DNA of 64,000 nt from Clitoria ternatea (taxonomy: Eukaryota > Streptophyta > Magnoliopsida > Fabales > Fabaceae), in NCBI GenBank assembly GCA_037962975.1, contig CM075673.1:126748667-126812666 (forward strand). Direction: 5' to 3'. The notes beneath the pieces were generated by a model that was not told the DNA's origin, did not search any database, and was given only the letters and a program-made list of their open reading frames with translations. Positions within the stretch are counted from its first letter, which is position 1. Every line of letters begins with the position of its first letter. This document shows positions 32,401 to 42,885 of this stretch, piece after piece. The position numbers and the translations under genes were made by a program.

Positions 32401-34791
32401 TTTTCTTTTTCAAAATCACCTACTTCTAATACTTCCAGTAGGCTCAATATTTCCGAGTGAGAGTCATTTAACTCCTCAGTCTCGGAGTCAAAGTCATCCT
32501 CTAAAAAAGTTCGTAAGGCCTCTTCCTCAGTTTTTAAAAGCATTGGAGTGTGGTAGCTTTTAATCTCTTCAATCATTAAATAATCCATCCTTTCAGTCGG
32601 ATGTTTCATGGAATTGAAGACATTGAAGGTTACCTGCTCCTCCTGAACTCTCAGCATAAGTTCACCCTTTTCTACATCAATTAATGCTCTGCCAGTAGCT
32701 AGGAAGGGTCTACCTAAAATTAAAGGGATCTCTCGGTCAGCTTCCATATCCAACACTATGAAGTCTACTGGAAAGATAAATTTATCTACTTTCACTAACA
32801 AGTCTTCCAGCATCCCTTGGGGATATTTAATGGACCTGTCAGCCAACTGCAAGGACATGCGAGTCGGTTGCAAGTCATTAATTCCAAGTTTTTTCATCAA
32901 AGATAGAGGCATCAGATTTATACTGGCTCCTAGATCACAGAGAGCACTTCCTACATGAATATCCCCAATTGCACACAGTATTGTAAAAGATCCAGGATCC
33001 TCTAGCTTTTGGGGAAGTTTCTTTTGAATGATTGCACTGCACTCTTGAGTGAGAGTAATCATTTCATCCCCCTTAAGCTTCCTCTTCTTAGATAATAATT
33101 CTTTTAAAAATTTTGCATAGGAAGGCATCTCCTGCAATGCCTTGGAAAAAGGGATATTGATGGGAAGTTTCTTGAAAACCTCTAAGAACCTAACAAACTT
33201 CTGCTCCTCTATTTGCTTTTTAAACCTGTGTGGAAATAGAGCATTCCTCAGTTTTTCAGGAGTCAGCTTAGAAGCTTCCTCCAGAATCAGATCAACCTTT
33301 TTCTTTTTCTTTTGATGGACTTTATTTTCTTTTTCTTTTTCTGTTTCATTTTTATTTTCTGCTTCAGTATTATCCTGCTCGGTTTCTTGTATTATTTCTT
33401 TTTCTTTTTCTTTTTCTGAACTTATTGCCTGACTCGGAGATGGAGAAATAATCTTTCCACTCCTAGTAATTATAGCCTTGCAATGTTCCCTTGGATTTAC
33501 GTCGGTATCTCCAGGGAAATTGCCTACTTGCGTCTCAGCTAATTGTTTAGAAAGCTGTCCGACTTGATTTTCTAGATTTCTTATGGACGCTTCCTGATTC
33601 TTAAAACTGGCCTGAGTGGCCTGAATAAACTGAGAAAGTACATTCTCAAGTTCGGATTTTTCTTTAACAGGGGGGTGAGAAGGTTGTTGTGGTCTATTTG
33701 TGGGTTGATTTGGTAGGATGTTCTGATTCAGATGTGGACCTTTCTGCCAGGAAAAATTGGGGTGATTCCTGTAATTAGGATTAAAGGAATTAGAAGGATA
33801 ATTCCTTTGATATTGTTGCTGCCCCATATAGTTCACTTGCTCGGAAGGCACATTTGGATCACACAATCCATTCTCATGGTCTCCACCACAAAAGTCACAA
33901 CTGATCATAGAAACTTGACTCGGCTTTTGGAGTTCTGAAATCTGTATGCTTAGTTTCTCCAAAGCCTGAGTCATCAGTTTACTTTGAGCCAGATAAGCAT
34001 CTTGTGCTTCTAATTCTAATATCCCTCTCTTAGGGATTTGGCTCCTCTCACTAATTAAGCATTCATTAGAAGCCATAACGTCAATCAGCTCTATGGCTTC
34101 TTCTATAGTTTTTGTTGTTAATGAACCTCCAGCTGAGGCATCAATCAAGACCCTGGTAGCTGGCCTGACACCATTATAGAAAATAGTTACCTGTTGCACA
34201 TCAGAAATCTGATAATGAGGACATCTCTTCAAACTCTCTTTATACCGATCCCATGCTTCCATTAAAGACTCACCTTCTCTTTGTTGGAAACATGTGATTT
34301 CATTGCACAACTTTTCATATTTAGAGGGAGGAAAATATTTAATCAAGAATTTTCGTTGCAAGTCCTCCCAAGTTGAAATACTGCCTCTTGGTTGACTCTG
34401 CAACCAGGCTTTTGCTCGGTCCCTTACAGAAAACGGAAACAATCTCAGTCGGATTGCCTCGTCAGGGACTCCATTCATTTTTACTGTCACAGATTTGGAG
34501 GAAAGTTGCTAGATGCAAATTTGGATCCTCAACCTCACTTCCTCCGAATTGTTCATTTCTTACCAACTGCAGTAAAGCTGGTTTTAGTTCGAAATTATTT
34601 GCTGAAATTGGTGGCCTAAGGATGCTAGATTGCGATCCTTCTTCAGTCGGCCTGGAGTAGTCACCTAATGTAACTCTCCTCTGTTCCATTTCTTTTTCTT
34701 CTTTTTGCTTTTTCTCTTTTCTTAGTCTACGTTCTAACAAGTCTATGTCAGGATCAAAGAAGAAAGGCTCTCCTCTGCTCCTTGACTGCAT
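29454..34791 (-). pseudogene. E5 gag-pol polyprotein (Athila)
   Basis: The first ATG in context is at 34791 (MQSRSRGEPFFFDPD). Gag: retrotransposon gag domain about 34480-34060 (RLRLFPFSVRDRAKAWLQS), CCHC-like knuckle CDFCGGDHENGLC about 33860-33900, and a Lys/Glu-rich linker. Protease: ALCDLGASINLMP about 32910-32950. RT: GWRMCIDYRRLND, TAFTCPYGIFAYRRMPFG and FMDDFSVF (about 31590). RNase H: MCDASDFAVGAVLGQ, YTTTEKEMLAV, YTDHSAIKYLL. Integrase: HHGASRTAAKIL ... CDKCQ zinc finger and DDE core (GIDFMGPF, ISDGGSHF, HPQTYGQVE). TAG at 29454-29456 ends it. Lesions: a frameshift near 34484, TAG at 31503-31505 (Trp site), TAG at 30687-30689 and TGA at 29772-29774 (Arg site). Confidence 0.93.
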
Positions 34792-34957
34792 ACAACAAAT
34801 GTCACACAAAAGAACAATTCACAGCTACGACTAAATCTATGCAAAAATAACAAACTAATACTACTAAAAACAAAAGTGAAACTTCGTATTAAATGCAAAC
34901 AAAAATAGAACAGTTCAGTCTAGTACCGGTCCAAGGATTGTTGATATTACTCAACAA

Positions 34958-34975
34958 TCCCCGGCAACGGCGCCA
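34958..34975 (-). other. E5 primer binding site (tRNA-Asp type)
   Basis: The minus strand reads TGGCGCCGTTGCCGGGGA, six bases (AGTTAA) inside the GCATCA of the 5' LTR. This is the usual Athila PBS, complementary to an Asp tRNA 3' end. Confidence 0.9.
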
Positions 34976-34976
34976 T

Positions 34977-36891
34977 TAACTTGATGCTAAAATCCCGAGT
35001 CATTAAATTGATATGAAAATCTTAGTAAAACAAAATGTGACTCTCGGTTTTACATTTTGGCAAGTGCACCAGTCGTTAAAATTGTAGAGTATTTGATCGT
35101 CCCACAGGGATTGTGGTAAGTACCTCAATCTAGGACTAGTACAAGCTGAACCAACAGAAAATACATGAAGTTCATTCGGTTTTTATGGTTTTGGTGTTTT
35201 CTAGTTGTTTTTGGTATTTTCAGAAACAGAGTTAAGATGAATGTGAAAAGTGATTAAAAGAAAACAGGTCAGGATTGCTTCAGCTCACAACTTCCTCAAG
35301 AAACATGCAATTAAAGTATACTCAAACTTCACAATCTAGAGGACAATCCGCTTGTGGTTATTCCCTAATTCCTTAGGTAAAAAACACTAATCCTTAAGCA
35401 ATGAACCTTAATTCCTTAAGTGCTCGATTAACCTAAGAATCTAATGCGAAATTGGAGGTTGAACTCTAACTATTCACCTAAATTGATTAGGCCTGAACTA
35501 GTTAGAAAGCTGGAAGTTACCTAAGCTTCAACCATGATTCCTCACTAGCGAAGTTCTTCATCAGTTCTGGATTTGTCAATCCAGCAATTCTGCTCCACTC
35601 CTCAGCTTGTTCGCCTCAGGATCTAGAAGCCGATCTCCTTGCTCACAGCTTCAAGACTCCATTGCTAACCTTCGCAATCCCAACCATAGAGATTTAGAAC
35701 TCCATTGACTTCGGTTCCATCGAAGGATTGTGGAACGTCATGGAGGAGAGGATTAGAGAGAGAAAAATGTGTAGTGAGATGTTCGAAGTGTTTATGAATG
35801 TTCTCCGTTCTGTTATTTCGTATCTGTGTATGCACGCGTGTCTTACAAAATATGTACAACCTATATATATATGTTTCTACTTAACTCTAACTAACTTAAC
35901 TGATAACTTAGAAAACTTAAGTTAACGACTAAACTAACTAGTTACACAGTTTACAAAATGATTAACTAATTACAGCTCAGCTCTTAACAGGATCCAGCTC
36001 AGCCTTAGCTGGTTACAGCACAGCGCCAACTAATAACAGCTCACAACTTAAGTTACTAAGGTGCAGTAGGAGGGAAGAAAGCAATGGAAGCGGAAACAGT
36101 ACTGCACCAGGTGTGTGTTGTTGGAGGGAAGAAACAGGGTTTAAGTTACTGCTTTTACGCTTCAGCTTGCTAGGTTTTCGCTTGAGCGGATTAACTCTCG
36201 CTTGGGCGAATTGAAAATATGTACTGCAGAATGGCTTTCTCGCTCAAGCGTGATAGAGTAGCTTAGGCGAAGGGTGATGTTTTAAGGTCACGCTTGAGCG
36301 TAGGCTTACTTTGCTTGAGCGAACTTTGACCCTCGCCCGAGCGAATTTAACTATCGCTTAAGCAAATTATCTTTTCAATCAGCATTTCTGAAATGGACAC
36401 TCGGGTTCTTCCTTTTATTTTCAATCGATTCCTTGTTCTCTTTTGGAGTCAGTGTCTTTGAAATCTTACTCAGTCGGGCTTTTGTTAATTCCTTTCGATC
36501 AACCCTTTGAAGTCTTATCCAGTCGGTCTTGTGGACTTCTTTCAGTCGGATTTACGAATTCTCACTCGGCTTTATAAATTCTTGCTCGGCTTTTGGTAAT
36601 TCTTCACTCGGATTTGTCTTCTTTTCTCAAGTGCGCCCTGTTCCTGCACCAAAAATCAACTAATTGCCTAGCATTTGTATGCTGGCTACTTATTAAATTT
36701 ATAAATAGTAATAAACTCTTAATTTATTAATGTTTTTAACCATTCTCTTCTATAAATAAAACACTTTTGCAATATTTACATAATTTATAAATTATTATCA
36801 ATTAATTGAATAATCAGGCTAAACTAACCACTTACACAGCGAATTAATTCCAATAAAAGGCAGAATAATTAAGTCTTTTCAAGACTTATCA
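34977..36891 (-). mobile_element. E5 5' LTR
   Basis: Collinear with 22945-24859 and of equal length. It carries the CGCTTGAGCG-type cluster at 36175-36370. A minus-strand TATATATATAGG near 35864 is a possible TATA box, and its position in mid-LTR is right. Confidence 0.92.
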
Positions 36892-37042
36892 AGACTCTCT
36901 CAAGTTTCAAACTAACCCCGAGTGAGATGTCTCCGAGGAAGGCACTTCCGAGTGGTTTGGGGCCGAGAGATGTATTTCCGAGCAAAGCAAAGCTCTGACC
37001 TGGAAAGAGCTTCTATCAGCCAGATTCTCTCAAGTTCCAAAT

Positions 37043-37260
37043 TTCTGAGTAAAAAGCAAGGCCGACTCCCGAGTGAATACGTCCAAATGGGTTGATTGAC
37101 GATTGAGGCCATTCTGAGTGAAAAGCAAGTCGGACTTCCGAGTGAATACATCCAAATGGGTTGATTGACGATTGAGGCCATTCTGAGTAAAGAGCAAGTC
37201 GGACTTCCGAGTGAATACGTCTGAATGGGTTGATGCACGATTAAAGCAATTCTTAGTAAA
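37043..37260 (+). repeat. 69-bp tandem repeat, three units and a partial
   Basis: Units begin TTCTGAGTGAAAAGCAAG at 37043, 37112 and 37181, with a degenerate fourth start at 37250. Each contains one CCGAGTGAATAC. The unit length is 23 codons, so open frames on the minus strand repeat a 23-residue block. I take this as incidental. Confidence 0.85.
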
Positions 37261-37629
37261 AGGCAAGCTTGACTTCAAATGAATGTGTCCGAGTGGATCA
37301 TTTCAAGGAGCGAAGAAAGGGTCGTTCTCGACTGAATTACTCCCAAGCAATATATCCGAGCAAGGTTTCTCCGAGTGGTTCAATTCCAGTGATATGCTTC
37401 CGGGTGAAGAAAGACCTTGATTTCGAAGGAATACCCCTCGGGCTGAGGCATTTGAATGAAGAGTTCCCGATTGAATCAATTTTAAGTCAAAAAAATGGTT
37501 CTGACTTGTCGGCCAGAGACATAGCTAAGTGAAACATTTTGGAGGTGCCGATTGAATCAATTTTAAATGAAGACTTCCCAAATGAGACGTTCCTGAGTGG
37601 GTCACATGTGAGAGAAGAGGGTCTGAACG

Positions 37630-37810
37630 AGTGCTTCAAATAGAAACAAGTTCCGAGCAAAGCACCTCCTATTGAAGCAATTCCGAATGAATGCTTCAAG
37701 CAGTGACAAGTTCCGAGCAAAGCACCTCCGATAGAAGCAATTCCGAATGAATACTTCAAGCAGTGACATTTCCGGGCAAAGCAACATCGAGTGAAGCAAT
37801 TCCAAATGAA
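37630..37810 (+). repeat. 60-bp tandem repeat, three units
   Basis: Three units ending GCAATTCCGAATGA or GCAATTCCAAATGA, each with TTCCG(A/G)GCAAAGCA, follow one another at 60-base spacing within the E4 LTR. Confidence 0.8.
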
Positions 37811-38271
37811 CAGAGATCCTGATGAATGCTCCTCGGAAAGAAATTTTCGAGTCAATAATCTATGAATTCAAGCTTTCACTCGGTCTTTTATATATGAGAG
37901 CACCTGTTCCGCTCGGATTAATTCCCACTGAGGATGGATACTGGCTGAGGCACTAATCTGAGTCATAAGGAGAACGTCGGTTCCATATTTCCACCGTTTG
38001 CCCATGCTGACTTGGATTCCCACTATCCAAGTGGATCCTTGAATTATGAGGGGGCGGATGGCAATAAGACAAAAGAGAAAATAATAAAGAATTCCCACTA
38101 GCCGCCGTTCCCTTTGGTTGTCGAGGTCCAGGTTGTTTCTCCATCACACACCAACGCACCATCCAAGTTGATTTGTTGATCTTGTGGGGCGGCTGACAAC
38201 AAGACAAAAGAGAAAATAATAAAGAAGCCCCACTAGCCACCGTTCCCCATGATTATTGACGTCCAGATTTC

Positions 38272-38279
38272 TATAAATA
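38272..38279 (+). promoter_or_regulatory. E4 5' LTR TATA box
   Basis: TATAAATA in the context TTTCTATAAATACCTT, about 1 kb before the LTR end. It is the best candidate start region of the E4 transcript. Confidence 0.6.
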
Positions 38280-39297
38280 CCTTAATGAAAGAGGAAAAAA
38301 GGGGGATGTCTAAAGCCTTCTTTGGAGTCAAAAACTCTGTTCCATTTCTTTCTCTTTTTATTTTCTTTTTCTTTATTTTATTTTGTGTAAGAGTTGTGAG
38401 GATTGTGAAATTGAGTGTTCCAATTTGTAATTGGTGGAGGAATATTGCAACAAGGAAATACAGTGGTAAAATTATTTTGAGCTTTTGGAGAAACCCGTAA
38501 GTCATTATTTTTACCATGTCTTGTATGTTTTATTTTTCCATCATGTATATGAATTTGAATTATTTCATGAGTAACTAAATTAATTATCTTGGGATGAAGG
38601 GGGGTGTGATAATATTTTATGATAATGTTATTTTGACTTTGAATTAAATAAATTTCTGTTTTCCATTTAGTTCAAAAAAATGCTCAATGCTCTTAGTAAT
38701 TCCTAACAAGAACCTAAGTGATAAAACTGTATACTTGCGGGTATATCAGTAAGTTTAAGTAATTAATAGAATCGAGAGATTTATTGTTACTGGAAAGTTT
38801 TTGAACTAAGCCTAAGGTTTTGAAATACTTTTTGTGACCTTGGTAAAACCGTGAAAGTAATCAAAATCTTTTGGGGAATAAATAAGGGATTTTCACAAAA
38901 TGATAATGGGCCTTTTCTAAGGATTAAGCAGCGCTTTCCATAGGTTAGGTACATTAATAGGATTCCGAGAGGAACATATTAATTAGCTTAAGGAAAATCC
39001 ACCTTGGAAAACTTAATTTGATTCTTATTTATGAAAAGTTAAAATTCATTAACATAAAATAGAGTCTTGATCCCCCGAAATCCCAAGATACTCTCAACTC
39101 TGATTTTTAAGTGTCAAGTAAATTTTGTTTCTAAATTTATTTTTAATTTGTGTTTTATTTTACAAAAACATTAAAAATCAATTGTGTGGATAATTAAATT
39201 TCAATATGCTGGTACTTTGAAAACAGTCCCGGTGGAGAACGATAATCTTTTATATTACGCGACATAACCCGTGCGCTTACGGGCCCTGTCAAGTTTT

Positions 39298-39315
39298 TGG
39301 CGCCGTTGCCGGGGA
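39298..39315 (+). other. E4 primer binding site (tRNA-Asp type)
   Basis: TGGCGCCGTTGCCGGGGA, separated from the LTR terminus GTCA by AGTTTT. Same PBS as E5, on the opposite strand. Confidence 0.92.
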
Positions 39316-39448
39316 CTGTTGTCCCTCAAATATCAGCAATAATTAAATTCAATTAGATCATACCTGTTAATATTTTTTCCGTTTGTTTTATTTCTAGTTA
39401 TTTATTCTTATTTTTATTTTCAAAGATCACACTTGATCTTTGTCTGTT

Positions 39449-40138
39449 ATGGAATTCTTAACAGGTGCTACTGACTTTTATTGTTGGATTTATGGTGATT
39501 CAGGACATGCTGCTACAAATTGCTATTTTGCAATATCCTTAAACCACCATGAACAAGAATTTCATCAGTTGGATGCTATTGGGAACTATAACCATAGCAG
39601 TGATTTTAGAAGCTTACCAGTATTCCAAAACTACCCCCCACAAAAATCTAAACTTGAAATACTGATGGAAAATTTTGTGAGCACCCAAGAAAAACAAAAT
39701 GAAGAGTTCTCAAATGCCATAAAAACCTTAGCTTCAAAGGTGGACTCTCTGGCCACCCATAACAAAATTTTGGAGAATCAAATTGTCCAACAAACCTCTT
39801 TATCTATGAGAACACCAGAAACATTTCCTGTAAAACCTGAGGTGGGACCATCTAACCATATCATGGATATCACTCTTAAGAGTGGTACTCATTATGATGA
39901 TCTAGTTAGCATAACTAAAGAAGAAGCTAAGGAAGAGAAGAAATTTGATGAGTCTCTATCTCATCTGATAATTGAGGAGAGTAGTACATTGATCCAAAAG
40001 AAGGTACTGCCCAAGCTTCAGGATCCAGGTATTCTAGAGGTTATTCCTATCAAGGTAGGAAAATTTTACATACCTGTTAACTTTGTTGTGCTTGAAATAG
40101 ATTTTATTGACCAAGTGGTAGAGAAAGAGGCAATCTAA
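39449..40138 (+). pseudogene. E4 gag-like remnant
   Basis: ATG at 39449, 229 codons, stop TAA at 40136-40138. The N-terminus has a degenerate zinc-knuckle (CWIYGDSGHAATNC; the second Cys is replaced). The middle part is coiled-coil-like and resembles the post-knuckle segment of Athila Gag (LASKVDSLATHNKILENQIV). The end jumps to a protease-region fragment (VGKFYIPVNFVVLEID), matching VDKFIFPVDFIVLDME in E5. The capsid domain in front of the knuckle and all of pol are missing. It is an internally deleted gag-protease shell of uncertain function. Confidence 0.7.
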
Positions 40139-41645
40139 AACCTCCCTCTTGATCCACTTGAATCTGTTTTATCTTATGACTTTTTAGGCATTTCAAAAAC
40201 ACACTTCTGTGATTTTTTGGCTAAAAGAGAACTGATCCCTAAGGTAGAATTCAGCCCATTAAAACCTGTGTTCAGGTATGAATTGTATAGCTGAAGCTGG
40301 TTCAGAAAAGTCTGGCTGAAGACTTAAAACTTAGCACTTGTGGGGAGGTAACCCCGTGTCTTTAATAAATTAAAAATACAAAAAATAAAAAATAAAAAAA
40401 TAAAAAAATAAAAACAACAACTATGTCAAATCCTGGTTTGGGGTTACTACAGGTAAGTTTTCTTATCCTTTTATCATCCATTTTAACATTGAGGACAATG
40501 TCAAATTCTGGTTTGGGGTAAGGTAGATAAGAAAACTTAACTACTTTGTTTACATTGTGTGATTGTTATATTTTTCATGCATGTGTGTTTTCCTTGTTTT
40601 GTTTGTAATCTTGTAATTTACAATGATTATATGATAAATTTACTTTGAACACAAGGCTAAAGTATCTAAGGACCCCAAATTTTGAGTAAAATTTTCAAAA
40701 TTTGATTGTTTAAATGCCAAATCAATGTCTAAATGAACTTTATGTGATTAAAATTTTCTTTGAAAAGACTTTCCATGGTTAGACTTGAGCCAAAATGGGT
40801 TATTTATCAAACAAATTTTCAAAACCCATATCTTCTTGATTGAGTGAATCTCATAGTCATTAATATTCTAGAACTTGTTTTTCAACCGATTCAAAATGGT
40901 TTTTGATTATATGTCTTAGGATGATAAAGGCACAATTAGGCCTTATTCTTAAGCCTCAGAATTTTTGCATAATTTGACCCCTAGTTGCCCCTTTTAAGCC
41001 TAAAAGTGAAAATTTTTCTTTGAAGCCTTTCATTGACTGATATTCTCTTAATGGTGAAAAAGTTGGAAATTTAGTGGAGCAAAGAAATAAAAAAGGACTT
41101 AAGAAAAATATGTATAGGATGCAAAGAAAAGCAAGAAAAAAGAAAAAGAAAATCAAAAAGATGATATTGAGTGAATTCCAAAAAGTCCATAAAAGTTCAA
41201 AAATTTGCTCTGTTAAATTTATGATGGTAATTTGAATCATTCATGATTGTTAAAGCCCTTTTGTATTCCATTTTTCTTGAAATTCCTACCTTGATAATAC
41301 AACCCAAGGCCACGTTACAACCTTTGAAAGACCTTTAGACTTTGACATATTTTCTATCTAAACTGTAGAGTTTCTGGTTTATTAACAAGCTTATGGTAAT
41401 ATTTTTGACTATGATGATCTGAGTGATACACAAACCATGAAACACTTTGAGTGAAAATTGAGAGAAGAGTATCCTTTGTCTTGATAATGAAAATTGATTC
41501 ACATAAGAAAAATAATATTGGCATTTAAATAAATCTTTTTCTCTATTTTGGATTCCTTAGTTTGCTGAGCTTAGTGTTTTCTGTATCTTATCGTGTGAAT
41601 ATGGTAATTGCTTGAGGACAAGCAATGTTTTGGTTTGGGGTATTT
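40139..41645 (+). other. E4 3' non-coding interior with PPT
   Basis: No coding sequence recognised. 40427-40522 has two CAAAT(C/T)CTGGTTTGGGGT words, the second after ATTGAGGACAATGT, typical of Athila 3' regions. The terminal GGTTTGGGGTATT at 41633-41645 is the PPT, preceded by TTGCTTGAGGACAAGCAA. An A-rich run lies at 40375-40415. Confidence 0.7.
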
Positions 41646-42885
41646 TGATAAGTGTTTTATAACACAATAAATTAGATTTAGTTTGCTTAGGATTTTAATC
41701 ATTATGCACTGTATTTCCTTAATTTTTGTGATTTTCGCTTTCTTTTCACTATATTCTACTTGGGTATTTTATTTTGCAGAAATTAATAAAATTAAGGAAT
41801 AAGTACAAAGATAATCCAAGGGTCAATAACAAGAGAAAAACGACAATCAAATGATAAAGAAACAAGAACAAGCCCCGGTGAAAAAAGAGCAACAAAAGCA
41901 TGAAAATGGGCTATTAATGCGCTATCTATTAGTGCGGCCCAAGTGGAAAGAATTCATAGAGGACTGAATTCCAACTCGGAATGATCATTTCTGAGTAGGA
42001 TGACTCGGAATGATCATTTCTGAGAAGGGAGTCTCCGAGTGAAGCGTTACCGAGTGGATTATCTCCGGGTAGGGTGTTTTCGAGTGGAAGATTCCCAAAG
42101 GAGGTGCCTCCAAATGAAAAATGGCTAACTTTGAGTGAATATTTCCTGGTTGGAGGTAAATCCGAGTGGAAGATTCCCGATCAAAACCATTCCGAGTGAA
42201 AAATGGCTGACCTTGAAGGAATACTTCCCGGTTCGAGATAAATCTGAGTGGAAGATTCCCGACTGACTTTGAATAAATACCGCCCAAAGATATACGTCCC
42301 AGTGAAGGATTACTGATTGAAGTGAGTCTGATTTGGGGACAAGTACTTTTTCTGGGCAAAATTGTTTACGAGTGGAGGATTCCCGAGTGAGTTGATTCTG
42401 AATGAAAAAACTCTGAACTTCGGAAGAACACTTGTCAGGCAAGGATGTCTCCGGGTGGTGTGTTTCAGAAAAGATGGCATTTTGAGCAAAGAAAAGGCCT
42501 TTCCGAGTAGTGTGTTTCGGAGAAAATGTCTTTTCAAGCAAGGAAAAGGTCCGACCGGGAATGAATCTCTTTCGGGCAGACTCTCTCAAGTTTCAAACTA
42601 ACCCCGAGTGAGATGTCTCCGAGGAAGGCACTTTCGAGTGGTTTGGGGCCGAGAGATGTATTTCCAAGCAAAGCAAAGCTCTGACCTGGAAAGAGCTTCT
42701 ATCGGCCAGATTCTCTCAAGTTCCAAATTTCTGAGTGAAAAGCAAGGTTGAGTCCCGAGTGAATACGTCCGAATGGGTTGATTGACGATTGAGGCCATTC
42801 TGAGTGAAAAGCAAGTCAGACTTCCGAGTAAATACATCCGAATGGGTTGATTGATGATTGAGGCCATTCTGAGTGAAGAGCAAGT
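41646..42885 (+). mobile_element. E4 3' LTR, truncated by E6
   Basis: Begins TGATAAGTGTTTTATAACAC after the PPT and matches the 5' LTR pieces, including an uninterrupted AGACT site at 42578-42582. It stops at 42885 where E6 starts. The rest would lie beyond the nested elements, outside the window. Confidence 0.85.

Larger units (their letters stand above)
22945..36891 (-). mobile_element. E5: nearly complete Athila (Ty3/gypsy), minus strand
   Basis: 13,947 bp with TSD AGACT at 22940-22944 and 36892-36896. The undisturbed sequence at 42578-42582 in the other E4 LTR serves as an internal empty site. Reading on the minus strand: 5' LTR, tRNA-Asp PBS, gag-pol, a long GAGTGAA-rich spacer, a short second ORF in the env position, 3' UTR, PPT, 3' LTR. 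By eye the LTRs differ at about 25 positions (about 1.3%). Gag-pol has one frameshift and three stops. Confidence 0.95.
36897..39291 (+). mobile_element. E4 5' LTR, right piece
   Basis: Continues the E4 LTR after E5 and ends CCCTGTCA six bases before the PBS. 36900-37300 matches 42590-42885. It contains tandem 69-bp (37043-37249) and 60-bp (37630-37810) units, a longer imperfect duplication around 38050-38240, and a TATA box at 38272. Confidence 0.85.
22019..42885 (+). mobile_element. E4: non-autonomous Athila-type element with very long LTRs
   Basis: 5' LTR in two pieces (22019-22944 and 36897-39291) around the nested E5, then PBS at 39298, a 2.35 kb interior with only a gag-like remnant, a PPT at 41630-41645, and a 3' LTR from 41646 cut by E6 at 42885. 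The tRNA-Asp-type PBS and the GAGGACAAGCAA...TTTGGGG pre-LTR wording are Athila features. RT, RNase H and integrase are absent, so it depends on a helper. The first 48 bases of its 5' LTR are missing at the junction with the gene-fragment cluster. Confidence 0.8.

Noticed and set aside
32282..34660. Several plus-strand open frames opposite Athila gag-pol
   Set aside because: Antisense shadows of a clearly recognised gag-pol.
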